Notes: a model not told the origin generated them from the sequence alone. A DNA stretch of 64,000 nt from Roseibium algicola (GCF_001999245.1 NZ_CP019632.1:1-64000); one strand, 5' to 3'. Positions 26,485 through 35,587 are shown, counted from the stretch's first letter. Numbers and translations: made by a program.

Positions 26485-27573
26485 AAGTGCGACTTCTGTT
26501 TGAAACCAATAGGTTATCAAACAGGAGGATTGTGTCATGGGATCAAAATACAGCCACCTGACGCTGGAGGAGCGCCGCAAGATTGAACGCTGGCGCCAGG
26601 CGAAAGTGTCACCTTGCCGAATGGCGAAGATCCTTGGGCGGCACCGATCAACGATTTTTCGAGAATTGAAACGCAACCATTTTCAAGATGAACAGTTGCC
26701 GGACATCGTCGGCTATTTTGCTGTGGCGGCCCACCAGGAATGCGCCACGCGTCGGTCACGAAAACGAAAACTGATCAAGCATTCGGATCTGCGTCATCTT
26801 GTGACCGATCGCATCAAGGATGGCTGGACGCCGGAACAGATTGCCGGACGCATGAGATACGAAGGCGCCTCCCACCGGGTCTGCCAGGAAACGATCTACC
26901 GTTATATCTATTCGAAGGAAGGCCTGGCCCAGGAGCTGTGGTGGTACTTGCCGACACATCGAAAGTCTCGAAAGCCCAGACGAGCGAGAAAGCGCCTGCC
27001 ACCCAAATTCCATCGTGACGTCAGCATCTTGTTCCGGCCAGATGCCGTGGCACATCGGCAGGAGTTCGGGCACTGGGAAGGTGATTTAATGCTGTTCAAA
27101 CAGCACTTTGGTTCTGGCAACGTTACGTCCCTGGTGGAACGCGTCACCCGGTTCACCTTGCTTTTAAAGAATGACAACAGAAGAACACATTTGGTGCTTG
27201 GCAAGGTCATCGATGCGATCCGCCACCTGCCAATCCGTTCCCGAAAATCCATCACGTTCGATCGAGGAACCGAGTTTGTGGCCTGGCCGCATCTTCAAGC
27301 GGAAATCGGTACACAAACCTGGTTCTGTGATCCATCTGCCCCCTGGCAGAAAGGCACCGTGGAAAACACCAACCGACGTGCCCGACGATGGCTTCCCCGC
27401 AAACTCAATATGAGCCGGGTCACCGATCTTGAGTTGAAAGGGATCTGTGACCGGCTCAATGCGACGCCCCGGAAATGCCTTGGTTGGAAGACGCCGGCCG
27501 AAGTCTTCAGGGAGAAGATGCTGGCGCAATGAGTGAACGCCCCCTACCCTTGCAATCCGCAGAAGTCGCACTT
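26485..27573 (+). mobile_element. IS30-family insertion sequence
   Basis: An IS30 transposase gene is framed by inverted repeats sharing the 14-bp core AAGTGCGACTTCTG (26485-26498) and its reverse complement CAGAAGTCGCACTT (27560-27573). The outer ends extend a few bases beyond the core with partial matches. No target duplication was clear by eye. Confidence 0.85.
26537..27532 (+). CDS. IS30-family transposase
   Basis: 331 aa with the IS30 N-terminal HTH (YSHLTLEERRKIERWRQAKVS; ILGRHRSTIFRELKRN) and a DDE catalytic core: GHWEGDLM, ITFDRGTEF, and WQKGTVENTNRRARRWLP. Intact and full length, ATG after CAGGAGG. Probably active. Confidence 0.95.
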   Translation: MGSKYSHLTLEERRKIERWRQAKVSPCRMAKILGRHRSTIFRELKRNHFQDEQLPDIVGYFAVAAHQECATRRSRKRKLIKHSDLRHLVTDRIKDGWTPEQIAGRMRYEGASHRVCQETIYRYIYSKEGLAQELWWYLPTHRKSRKPRRARKRLPPKFHRDVSILFRPDAVAHRQEFGHWEGDLMLFKQHFGSGNVTSLVERVTRFTLLLKNDNRRTHLVLGKVIDAIRHLPIRSRKSITFDRGTEFVAWPHLQAEIGTQTWFCDPSAPWQKGTVENTNRRARRWLPRKLNMSRVTDLELKGICDRLNATPRKCLGWKTPAEVFREKMLAQ

Positions 27574-27583
27574 CAAGTATCGC

Positions 27584-28603
27584 TCACACTACGATCCGAC
27601 GATCAGAAATCTCGATTCCATTTAGGTCCGCCAGCGAGACGCTACGAGCGAGGCTTCGAACAGCCTCAGTGTCAGGTTTATGGTGATGCTTACTGCAGAT
27701 CTCACGTTGGCCCTCGGGACAGATGCTACAAATTTCGCTGATGCCGAAATGACCATTAAAATCTGGTGTCCCGTGGGCGAAGGCGACCCCGCATGACGTT
27801 TTGCGGAAGATCGGGCGCCCTTCGAAATGGGCCAAAATTCGACTTTCGGTATCACGTGGTAAAATCTTTCGTCGGGCCAAATCCGTGTAAAGGTCAGGCA
27901 CCCCGGCTTCTCGAAAATAGGCCTGGATTTCTTTCCGGTAAAAGAGGCCCGTGAAAACCGTCGCATCCGCTAACTCCGAAAGCCGGCGTGCAGACGCGAA
28001 GTGGTCGATCGTATCATTTAGACCCGAGATAATCGGGCGCCAGTAGAGGATCTTCTTCACACGAGACGCCGATTTAGCCAGCACTTCCAAGCTTCCTGCG
28101 GCTATCGCCGACGGTACTGGCTCCACACGTTCGTCATGGATCCCTGACCAGGTGACCAAGATCGTCAGTTGCAGGTTCTTGAGAGCTTCAAGACGCTCAA
28201 CGTCTGATCGATCAATTCGCCATCGGGTGATAACCAGGACTGGATTGCTGAGCCCTCGCCTATCCAGAGCTTCGAGGGTCTTGAAAAGATGCGTCTTCAC
28301 ACCAGGCAGGAAGGGGTCCGTAGCTCGGTTGAAAATCTGAATCGGAGTCGTGTGAGCACGAAACGCCCAATGGCCGATGAGTTCCTGCACGGCGATTTCG
28401 TCATCGACGATGAGGTGGGGTCGCTTCATCGAAAAATTCTCGAACAAGTGGCGTACGCAGTAGCCACAATCCAGAGGACACCCGACGATGTGATTGAGAC
28501 TTAAGCCCGACTTTCGATAGTCAATGAAATTCCGAAGGCTTCGAGGTAGATCATCCGGCGCAGGGCGCACGGACTTCAAATTTAAGAATTCTGCTTTTGT
28601 CAC
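27584..28603 (-). CDS. Radical SAM protein (SplB-like), unknown substrate
   Basis: 339 aa. The radical SAM cluster motif is CPLDCGYC (C42, C46, C49; C-x3-C-x2-C). A GCPLDCGYC context and LVITRW beta-strand pattern resemble the spore-photoproduct-lyase-like group more than viperins. A second cysteine set lies near the C-terminus (C271, C292, C295, C303), possibly an auxiliary cluster or zinc site. The GTG start at 28603 follows GGGAGG; longer starts are unlikely. Divergent from an RHH-methylase-nuclease operon. The stop lies 11 bases from the IS30 end. Confidence 0.8.
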   Translation of the reverse strand: MTKAEFLNLKSVRPAPDDLPRSLRNFIDYRKSGLSLNHIVGCPLDCGYCVRHLFENFSMKRPHLIVDDEIAVQELIGHWAFRAHTTPIQIFNRATDPFLPGVKTHLFKTLEALDRRGLSNPVLVITRWRIDRSDVERLEALKNLQLTILVTWSGIHDERVEPVPSAIAAGSLEVLAKSASRVKKILYWRPIISGLNDTIDHFASARRLSELADATVFTGLFYRKEIQAYFREAGVPDLYTDLARRKILPRDTESRILAHFEGRPIFRKTSCGVAFAHGTPDFNGHFGISEICSICPEGQREICSKHHHKPDTEAVRSLARSVSLADLNGIEISDRRIVV

Positions 28604-29025
28604 GTGTACCTCCCAAACCCACAGTCGGACAGTGAACTGCAACACAGGAAAACACAAGTTAGCCGCGAGGAAACATCAACCACCATCACTCTATGCTGCG
28701 ATGTTCCTTCGAAGCGACCTCGCATCGACCACGCAGAGAAGCATGTATCCAAACGGGATATTCTCACCGCCAGACACGGACCAGCTAGCGAGCAAACTGG
28801 TAGATCATGAACAGTATCGTCACGGAGATTGTCATGTGACACGTTTTGGCGCGACATGTGGTGCGACTGCTTTGAGGAAGAGGGCCGCTACGCGCCTTAA
28901 TCACATCCATCCAGACGCGACAAAGAGTTCCGCTGCTGTTTCAGCCATTCTGTATTGCCCGATTGCTGGCCATACAGAATTCTGTTATTCGTTCCTCTGC
29001 TTGCGGTGAGCAGAGGAAAGTGGTC
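28604..29025. promoter_or_regulatory. Divergent control region between radical SAM gene and RHH operon
   Basis: 422 bases without a convincing gene. The striking element is a perfect inverted repeat, ATTCTGTAT at 28947-28955 and ATACAGAAT at 28972-28980, overlapped by a third copy of the word (ATTCTGTTAT, from 28979). It lies about 45 bases upstream of the RHH gene and is a good candidate for its operator. Confidence 0.55.
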
Positions 29026-29220
29026 ATGGCGATCAACACAACGAAGGACGCGCTGAATTCTACAAGCCGTCACTCCATAGAGAAGCTCGAAACTCTGAAT
29101 TTCAAGGTTCCGGCCGACTTCAAGAAGGCATTTAAAGGTTATGCCGTTGCCCAGGGTATGACGATGGTTGACTTGCTTCGTGAAGGATTTGAACTCAGCA
29201 AAGACAATCGTAAGTCCTGA
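29026..29220 (+). CDS. Ribbon-helix-helix DNA-binding protein (ParG-like)
   Basis: 64 aa: flexible polar N-terminus, then LNFKVPADFKKAFKGYAVAQGMTMVDLLREGFEL, which has the beta-strand/two-helix pattern of RHH repressors. ATG at 29026 follows AGAGGAAAG. First gene of the methylase operon and likely its autoregulator, binding the inverted repeat upstream (inference). Confidence 0.7.
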   Translation: MAINTTKDALNSTSRHSIEKLETLNFKVPADFKKAFKGYAVAQGMTMVDLLREGFELSKDNRKS

Positions 29221-29247
29221 TGCAGCCGATCAAAAGCGGAATATAGT

Positions 29248-32100
29248 ATGTCCGTCAGCGGCGCGAAAACGGCTTGGATTGAGCATCTGGATGTCAGCAG
29301 TGTCCAGATTGATGGTCTAGTTCGGGTCGCAGGATATTTGCCTGATGGCCGTCCGCCCGAAGAAGTTGTGACCATGGAGAAGGCCGCCTCATATGGCGCC
29401 TACGCGGTGTTTTTCGAAGCGGGGAAACAAGGCAGGCCGGGGGCACCGCAAGCGTTCTTATTCGTCGATGATGGGCCTGCTAATAATCCGGCGTTTGCGG
29501 AGTTGCACAAACGAATCTGGAGTTGGGGCGGCGTTCCACTCCTTTATCGGCGGATACCAGGCCTGGTGCAGCTCTTCCGATGCGCCCACAAGGCCGATTT
29601 CATTTCGGCTTCGGGAGATCTAGTCTGCAAACCAGTTAAAACACTGGGACTCGCTTCACGTATAGTTGCAAAAGAAGCTTGGTGGGACGCAGAAAGACTG
29701 CGAAACAGCACGCTTTGGGATGATCCAGCAGCTTGCAAGCTACTTCTATCCGCGTCGAAATCGGCACATCGCCGGCTTGTCGATGCCGTTAGTGGCCTCC
29801 ATTCTAGACTGAAGAGTAGTGGTCTACTGAACGCAGGGCTTCGACGCCGCCTTCTTATCCTTTCACTCCTCATTGCTTATCTGGAAGAACGCGGCGTTCT
29901 CCCAGCCGACTTTTTCGGGCAATTTACTGAAGGTGCCACGAGATTTTTTCATGTTCTTGAGGACGGTCCTGCGCTTGTACAACTTCTTCGATCTCTTGAA
30001 ATGCGCTTCAACGGCCACATTTTCAGAATTCACGACGAGGACCGCGCCGCACTTGAGAACAGCACGGAACTTCAAGATTTCAGCACGCTGATAGAGACGC
30101 GGGTTGAAGCAGGAGGGCAGCTCAACCTCTGGGCGCTCTACTCTTTCCGCGATTTACCCGTCGAGGTTATCAGCCATATCTATCAGCTATTCGTTTCCGA
30201 CACCGATAGCTCCGTCTATACACCTCCTTCGCTTGTCCGCCTCATGCTTGATGAGGCATTGAGCTGGCAACGACTTGACCGGGTGATCGACCGAGACGAA
30301 CTCATCCTCGATCCTGCATGTGGCTCTGGTATTTTCTTGGTCGAGGCTTACAAGCGCCTCGTGCTGCACTGGAGAAGCCGAAACGGCTGGGCTAAACCTG
30401 GTGTCCATGTGTTACGCGCATTAGTCGAACGCCTTCGCGGGGTTGATGTCGAAGGTGGCGCGATCGAGCTAGCAGCATTCAGCTTGTGCCTGGCGCTATG
30501 CGACGCGCTGGAGCCTGAAGATATCCGCGCAAGTGTTCAGCTTTTCCCAAAGCTAAACGACCGTACACTAATAGAATCCTGCTTTTTTGAAGCAAAGGAG
30601 AAAAAACGCATTGTTGGCCCTATCGGCGTCGTTGTTGGTAATCCACCCTTCGTATCCGCCCTCAAGACGCAAGGTGCAATCCGAAGCTATCAGCGCTTCA
30701 CAGAAGCTATCGGTACTGGGGCAGACAAGCAGATTGCGTACCTGTTCTTGCATGAAGCCATGGAACTTCTCGTTCCTGGGGGTACGCTCTCCATGCTTCA
30801 ACAGTATAACCTGATCTACAACGCCAGCTCCGCACCTGTTCGCACTGCCTTTTTTTCACGTTGGGATGTGCGCGAAATCCTCGATTTTGTGTCGATTCGT
30901 GGATTGTTTAGCAAAGGTGGCGCAGACACTAAAATTGTCGCCGTCGTTGCGGATGCGGCTGAACCACCCAATAACCGCAGAATCTTGCACGCTGTTTTCC
31001 GTCGCGCTGGTCGTGCCGATGCCGAACAAGGTTTCGATATCGATTATTATGATTTGCATTGGCTACCGCGCAGTGACGTTCTCGCGGAACCCGGACCTGA
31101 AATTTGGCGTTCGGGTCTCTTGGGCGGGGCGCGCGCTTACAGCCTCGTCAAAAGGCTCAAGCAATATCGTACGCTTAAGCAGCATGCCGCTGAACGAGGG
31201 TGGCATGTTCGCGAGGGGTTCGTTGAGGGCCAGAAGGGTGTATCCCGGCCCTCTGATCACCTGATCGGCAAGCCACTTCTGCCCTCGACCGCTCTTTCCG
31301 TGACCGGCATCGACAAAAGCCAAATCACTGTAGTGCCAGACAAGCCGATTGAGGGCCCTCGCTCGGCCGAACTCTTCACTCCGCCTATGCTCTTGGTCCG
31401 CGAACATGAAGATTTGCCAAATGCGATTTGGTCTGAAGAGTATCTCACCTTTAAGAACCAGATCGTCGGATTCGCCAAGGCTGGCCGCGACGATCTAGAG
31501 GTAGTTGCACGCTGGCTCAAAACTGAGTCGATCGCGTTGCGCGCCTATGCAGCTGGGATCAGCACGAAGCTCTTCACCCAGAAGGCGACTAATATTGCCG
31601 GAGCTGATGTGCTTGCTTTGCCCTTTCCTGAGGATGGCGATCTCGACCTCAGCGACAATGAGCGAATTGTTGCCGAGGATATCGTCCACCAGTATCGAGA
31701 ATTCGTTCGCAAGGGCAACGAGTCTTGTCTTTTACGCGAGGATGCCTGCCAGGTACTTGACGACTTCGCACGTTTGTTCTGCAAGCAGATCAACACAGTT
31801 TATCAAGAAAAGCCGCTGATATCGCTGACACCGCGGCGCTGGTCAGGAATCGTCTGCCAGCCCTTCGTGTTTGGGACTGGGGTGATCGATTGGGACGGCG
31901 AAGATACGCTGCACGACAAGATTGATGTTCTACTAAGGGAACAAAAGGGCACGTCGGTTTCCATTACACGCATCGCAAGAATATATGACGGGCATTTTAT
32001 TTTCCTTCTGAAGCCGGATCGTCTTCGTTACTGGCTACGTTCGGTGGCATTGCGCGATAGCGACGACGTATTGGCCGATCTTCGGGCGCAAGGATTTTGA
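29248..32100 (+). CDS. Large N6-adenine-type DNA methyltransferase (Eco57I-like)
   Basis: 950 aa. The AdoMet motif LDPACGSGIFLVEAY begins at about residue 354 and the catalytic NPPF sits at about 465, both in the order of gamma-class N6-adenine methylases. The N-terminal 130 residues carry the YAVFFEAG..AELHKRIWSWGGVPLLY pattern that often precedes these enzymes. The C-terminal third resembles a target-recognition region (VREGFVEGQKGV; LTFKNQIVGFA). No nuclease motif was seen in this chain. The next gene starts immediately at its stop, so the two are co-translated. Confidence 0.88.
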   Translation: MSVSGAKTAWIEHLDVSSVQIDGLVRVAGYLPDGRPPEEVVTMEKAASYGAYAVFFEAGKQGRPGAPQAFLFVDDGPANNPAFAELHKRIWSWGGVPLLYRRIPGLVQLFRCAHKADFISASGDLVCKPVKTLGLASRIVAKEAWWDAERLRNSTLWDDPAACKLLLSASKSAHRRLVDAVSGLHSRLKSSGLLNAGLRRRLLILSLLIAYLEERGVLPADFFGQFTEGATRFFHVLEDGPALVQLLRSLEMRFNGHIFRIHDEDRAALENSTELQDFSTLIETRVEAGGQLNLWALYSFRDLPVEVISHIYQLFVSDTDSSVYTPPSLVRLMLDEALSWQRLDRVIDRDELILDPACGSGIFLVEAYKRLVLHWRSRNGWAKPGVHVLRALVERLRGVDVEGGAIELAAFSLCLALCDALEPEDIRASVQLFPKLNDRTLIESCFFEAKEKKRIVGPIGVVVGNPPFVSALKTQGAIRSYQRFTEAIGTGADKQIAYLFLHEAMELLVPGGTLSMLQQYNLIYNASSAPVRTAFFSRWDVREILDFVSIRGLFSKGGADTKIVAVVADAAEPPNNRRILHAVFRRAGRADAEQGFDIDYYDLHWLPRSDVLAEPGPEIWRSGLLGGARAYSLVKRLKQYRTLKQHAAERGWHVREGFVEGQKGVSRPSDHLIGKPLLPSTALSVTGIDKSQITVVPDKPIEGPRSAELFTPPMLLVREHEDLPNAIWSEEYLTFKNQIVGFAKAGRDDLEVVARWLKTESIALRAYAAGISTKLFTQKATNIAGADVLALPFPEDGDLDLSDNERIVAEDIVHQYREFVRKGNESCLLREDACQVLDDFARLFCKQINTVYQEKPLISLTPRRWSGIVCQPFVFGTGVIDWDGEDTLHDKIDVLLREQKGTSVSITRIARIYDGHFIFLLKPDRLRYWLRSVALRDSDDVLADLRAQGF

Positions 32101-32817
32101 ATGCTGGCGGATTCTGACGGAGTTAATGTTCAGAGTGGGGGGTTCTCACCCGACCTACATCGTCCGAAGACTTGGCTTCATCAACTGATAACTTTCATTC
32201 TGGAAGAATTGCCGAGCTGGCGGGATCGTGGTGGTCGACCAACTGGGGATTCTGAAACACAACTAACCTCGCAACTCTGCGCTCACCTTAACGGCACCAC
32301 CCGAAAATCTCCCGGCTGGGACGTTCTCCAGTTCCGCATCGAAGAGCCCGACGAAACGAAGCTTTCGCGCCGAATTGATCTCGTTGCAGCGCCAGCGGGA
32401 GAGGTCATCTGGATTGAAGGACGCCGGCATGACGATTTTGATACGCTTCTTCCAATTGAATGCAAACGACTTCCCACACCAAAGGGCAAGAACCGAGACA
32501 AGCGTGAGTATTTGCGCGTTGCGAACGGCAGCACTGGTGGCGTACAGCGCTTCAAGGCGGGATTGCACGGCGCTGCGCACGAACAGGCAGTCATGATCGC
32601 TTATGTGCAGACGGGCGGCATAGTGTCTTGGATCAACCGACTCGATTTCTGGATTCGCGCCCTATCTCGTGTTGGTATTTCCGGTTGGAGTCTTGATGAT
32701 CGTCTGAATCTAGTCAGCCACGACACCAATCTGCGTATCGCCGTCCTATCATCCGAACACGAACGAGAACTCAACCTAAACAGAATTGAGCTTCGTCATT
32801 TGTGGGTCGAGATGTGA
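32101..32817 (+). CDS. Putative PD-(D/E)xK nuclease paired with the methylase
   Basis: 238 aa. A restriction-type active site is visible: RRIDLVA (D93) followed by LPIECKRL (E120-C-K122), preceded by SETQLTSQL with E52. Further conserved-looking segments are GGVQRFKAGLHG and AMIAYVQ-like VMIAYVQTGG. Start codon adjoins the methylase stop. Together they look like the modification and restriction halves of one system; target and cleavage are unknown. Confidence 0.62.
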   Translation: MLADSDGVNVQSGGFSPDLHRPKTWLHQLITFILEELPSWRDRGGRPTGDSETQLTSQLCAHLNGTTRKSPGWDVLQFRIEEPDETKLSRRIDLVAAPAGEVIWIEGRRHDDFDTLLPIECKRLPTPKGKNRDKREYLRVANGSTGGVQRFKAGLHGAAHEQAVMIAYVQTGGIVSWINRLDFWIRALSRVGISGWSLDDRLNLVSHDTNLRIAVLSSEHERELNLNRIELRHLWVEM

Positions 32818-33131
32818 ACGTCTCGGGTCAATTTCACCATCGAATAGACGTGAATCAACTAGCGGATAAGTATAGGAGCGGTGGCTGAAAATATCAAAAA
32901 CATTTCGTTTGCCATCTATGTATATTCGTGACGAAGTTGTTCAAATACATTTCGCACGAAACTTGAAAACTAGGCCATTTAATAAACAGATTTGCGGAAA
33001 GCCGACATGATGACGTGAATAATGGCGACGCAGGCGCAAAAGTCTCTTAATACGGTCGCCCGTCAATCCCCATGTTTGACGAATAGAGAAGTTGATAAAC
33101 TCTAATTTTGTAAGCTGCCAATCAAAAGCGC
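32818..33131. other. AT-rich intergenic region upstream of XRE gene
   Basis: 314 bases with no convincing ORF. Near its end, TAGAG and CTCTA form a short dyad about 50 bases before the XRE start (TAGAG-AAGTTGATAAA-CTCTA), a possible self-operator. Base composition is AT-richer than the transfer genes on either side. Confidence 0.45.
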
Positions 33132-33356
33132 ATGGACATGCGCCGCCTCGTCGGAAAAAATCTCACCCGCCTAAGAGATGAGCGGAATATGACGCAAAAG
33201 GAAATTGCGGCGATCAGTGGCATCAGCCAGCAATATCTGAGCAGCCTGGAACGCGGAAAACGGAACCCAACCGTTATTACAATCTATCAGATTTCATTGG
33301 CGCTCAACGTGGATCCGATGGAGTTTCTTCGACGGATCAAGAAGCCGAAAGATTAG
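33132..33356 (+). CDS. XRE-family HTH regulator
   Basis: 74 aa, almost all a Cro/C1-type helix-turn-helix (LTRLRDERNMTQKEIAAISGISQQYLSSLERGKRNPT). Size and layout match small R-M controller (C) proteins and phage-type regulators. It ends three bases into the convergent nuclease gene. A role in controlling the restriction island upstream is possible but it is 300 bases away. Confidence 0.85.
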   Translation: MDMRRLVGKNLTRLRDERNMTQKEIAAISGISQQYLSSLERGKRNPTVITIYQISLALNVDPMEFLRRIKKPKD

Positions 33357-33721
33357 CACCACGGCTCGCGATGTCCGTGCCACGGCCGGGCAAGCCCCTC
33401 GTTGATGAGAATTTGGCTTACGTCGTTGCCGTTGACCAAGACCCTTGCGAGGGTGCGGCCATACTTGTCCTTGCCATTTCGGAGGATCTGAATGCGTTGT
33501 CCGTTCGCCAACTCGGCGAGCCGGCGCTTGGCCTTCTTTGCCATCTGGATTTCATAGGAACATTTTCCGTCGATCTCGGCGGTATCCAGGCCGAGAACCC
33601 GCACACGCTCCGAGCCGTGCTTCATGCCGATCAGGAAACTGTCACCGTCCCAAACGCGCAATTGCTGTGGCTGGCATGTCGCAGCACAGAGATACACGGC
33701 AACAACGATGTGGCTGGTCAT
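33353..33721 (-). CDS. Secreted thermonuclease-like (SNase) protein
   Basis: 122 aa with a hydrophobic leader and a staphylococcal-nuclease-like domain: WDGDSFLIG, RVRVLGLDTAEID, KDKYGRTLARV and ILINEGLARPW. Key SNase acidic and arginine positions are retained. Short but complete. Overlaps traH by four bases, so it is the last gene of the traAFBH operon and may process DNA during transfer (inference). Confidence 0.82.
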   Translation of the reverse strand: MTSHIVVAVYLCAATCQPQQLRVWDGDSFLIGMKHGSERVRVLGLDTAEIDGKCSYEIQMAKKAKRRLAELANGQRIQILRNGKDKYGRTLARVLVNGNDVSQILINEGLARPWHGHREPWC

Positions 33722-34344
33722 TCTCTGTTGAAGTCCCCTATTCCGGACAGATCAACGCCAATGTCCGCCTTATTTGGATCCTGCGCCCATAGCTGTTGCC
33801 GGAGTTCATTCCTGGGGTCCGGACTCGCATTGTCAGCCTCTGGCGCCGGCGCTCCCTCCACTGAGGCGGCCGGGTCCGGAGCAGCCAGATCAACGCTCTC
33901 TCCTGGGTCTTTTGCCGTGAACACATACTCACCGTCGAAATACCCGGTCTGGTATGCCTCGATGGCATCTTCGAACGCCTCTTGAACCGGCGTGCCGTAC
34001 CACTTCGTCACGACCCGATAGACGCGGGCGAACAGCGCGGTCCCGATTTTGATGTTGTTGCAGGTGTCGAACACATCCGCGGTGACCTGGGACTTGTCGG
34101 TGACGCCAATTCCAACGGGGTATTGCGTGAGCCCGACGCGCACGACGGCTTTGCCGAGGTGATCCTGAACCAGCTTCATCGCTTCTTCGGGTGATTTGAC
34201 CTTCGGCACCAGAAACGTCTTCGATCCGGCACGAACGGTCACGTTCAACGGATCTTCTGATCCTGCCGCCGCAATGAACTCTTCAACGATGGCAGGGGTC
34301 AAGGAAGGGTCGGCACACTGTTCTATCAGGGCGGCATCTATCAT
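33718..34344 (-). CDS. traH: Conjugal transfer protein TraH (Ti type)
   Basis: 208 aa. The N-terminus (MIDAALIEQCADPSLTPAIVEEFI) and the VVRVGLTQYPVGIGV core are those of Ti-plasmid TraH. Tail is acidic and Pro-rich. Five bases after traB. Its exact role in transfer is not established. Confidence 0.85.
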   Translation of the reverse strand: MIDAALIEQCADPSLTPAIVEEFIAAAGSEDPLNVTVRAGSKTFLVPKVKSPEEAMKLVQDHLGKAVVRVGLTQYPVGIGVTDKSQVTADVFDTCNNIKIGTALFARVYRVVTKWYGTPVQEAFEDAIEAYQTGYFDGEYVFTAKDPGESVDLAAPDPAASVEGAPAPEADNASPDPRNELRQQLWAQDPNKADIGVDLSGIGDFNRE

Positions 34345-34348
34345 GGCT

Positions 34349-35587
34349 TCACTCGTTGAATGCGATCACCAGCGGAACATCGAACAGCTTTGCCCAGGCT
34401 GTGACGCTGGCACGCTGAATAGCGGTAATGTTGCTTCCGCCGGTCCACCAGCCGTTGGCGATCGCCACGATGATATCGGCGTTCAAAGCCATGGATTGCA
34501 GGACAGGCCAGATAATCAACTGCTCGTAGCAGATCAACGGCGCTGCGCGATAGCCCGCGACAGGCATAACTGGATTGTAGAATATGTAGGCGTTGGCTCC
34601 GCCGCCGTCTCCTGTGAGCCGGCGCCAAGGCTGCCACATGGAAACCGGGACCGGCATGCGTTCGCGATAGAGGATCCGCGTGTCCGACTTCGCGATCTCC
34701 ACCATCACCGTGTCATAGCCGCTCTTTTGAATGGCCGCGGCGCCCCCGATCACGGTCACTGACAGATCCGACAAAGCATCTGTCCAGAGCCGTTCCGTCG
34801 TCGGAGTCCATAGTCCTAAAGCGCTCTCGGGCAGGACCGCTACCTTAGCCCCCTGCCCGGCCGCCTTGCGAACCATGGCGATTGTTTCCTGCTGCTGCTC
34901 ATAACCGGCGTGCTGTCCAGCCCCTTCATAGCGGAAAGTGGTGTTGATGCCGGTCCAACCCTCAATTACGTTCGGGTCCGTCCAGAATGCGGCGGACCAA
35001 GCAGCACATCCGGCGACAATCGGGACCGCGATCCTCCAAAGGCTTGTGGTCATCATGAGCAACAGGATCGCGGTCGCTGCCAGTCCGAACCAGCTCCATC
35101 CCGGAAAGAGCACGCCGGCCGCAGTGATCGGGCTGGCCCAACCCATGATTCCGAAGGGTGGCAAGCTCATCAGAACGCTTGCGATTAGATACCGCAGCAT
35201 TCGCGGCCAACCGGATCGGCCCGACCACAGCGCGGAATAGACGGCGACAAAGACGAGAGACGCTGCGAACCAAAGGCCGATTCCGATAGCATATTGGGAT
35301 CCGAAGAATATGGACGCGCCCTGCGGCAAGCCTCGTGAGGCTCCGAGGAAGTGCGCCGCTGCCACCAGCGCCGCCACGGATCGGGACGGAGAATAGGCCC
35401 AGAAAGCCGGAAACAGCATTCCGGCCGGCAGCAGAAGCACGTTGCCGGACCAGCCGATTGTGCCGGTCGCAATGCCTCCCAGGACGCAAAGCAGACCCCG
35501 CGCGAATTTAGGGCTGGAAGGTGAGCACTTCTCGCGCCAGGCCGAGAATGCCGCTCGCCGGGATGGGGCCAAAATATCTTGAATCAT
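34349..35587 (-). CDS. traB: Conjugal transfer protein TraB (Ti type)
   Basis: About 412 aa. N-terminal half has several membrane helices (TIGWSGNVLLLPAGMLFPAFW; RGLPQGASIFFG); the C-terminal half is nitrilase-like, with VAVLPESALG, YRERMPVPVSMWQPW and APLICYEQLI carrying the Glu and Cys positions. The start is uncertain because Ti TraB aligns only from just after the traF stop, where no standard start codon exists. ATG at 35587, inside traF, is the nearest one. Confidence 0.83.
   Translation of the reverse strand: MIQDILAPSRRAAFSAWREKCSPSSPKFARGLLCVLGGIATGTIGWSGNVLLLPAGMLFPAFWAYSPSRSVAALVAAAHFLGASRGLPQGASIFFGSQYAIGIGLWFAASLVFVAVYSALWSGRSGWPRMLRYLIASVLMSLPPFGIMGWASPITAAGVLFPGWSWFGLAATAILLLMMTTSLWRIAVPIVAGCAAWSAAFWTDPNVIEGWTGINTTFRYEGAGQHAGYEQQQETIAMVRKAAGQGAKVAVLPESALGLWTPTTERLWTDALSDLSVTVIGGAAAIQKSGYDTVMVEIAKSDTRILYRERMPVPVSMWQPWRRLTGDGGGANAYIFYNPVMPVAGYRAAPLICYEQLIIWPVLQSMALNADIIVAIANGWWTGGSNITAIQRASVTAWAKLFDVPLVIAFNE

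Noticed and set aside
25624..26536. Complete Tn3-family transposon
   Set aside because: A resolvase and possible res site are present, but no transposase gene or 38-bp GGGG-type terminal repeats were found.
27584..28603. Prokaryotic viperin
   Set aside because: The size is similar, but CPLDCGYC and its surroundings resemble SplB-like proteins, and no viperin C-terminal signature was seen.
30866..31264. Plus-strand ORF inside the methylase gene
   Set aside because: It is a frame shadow of the 950-aa methylase with no RBS or recognisable product.
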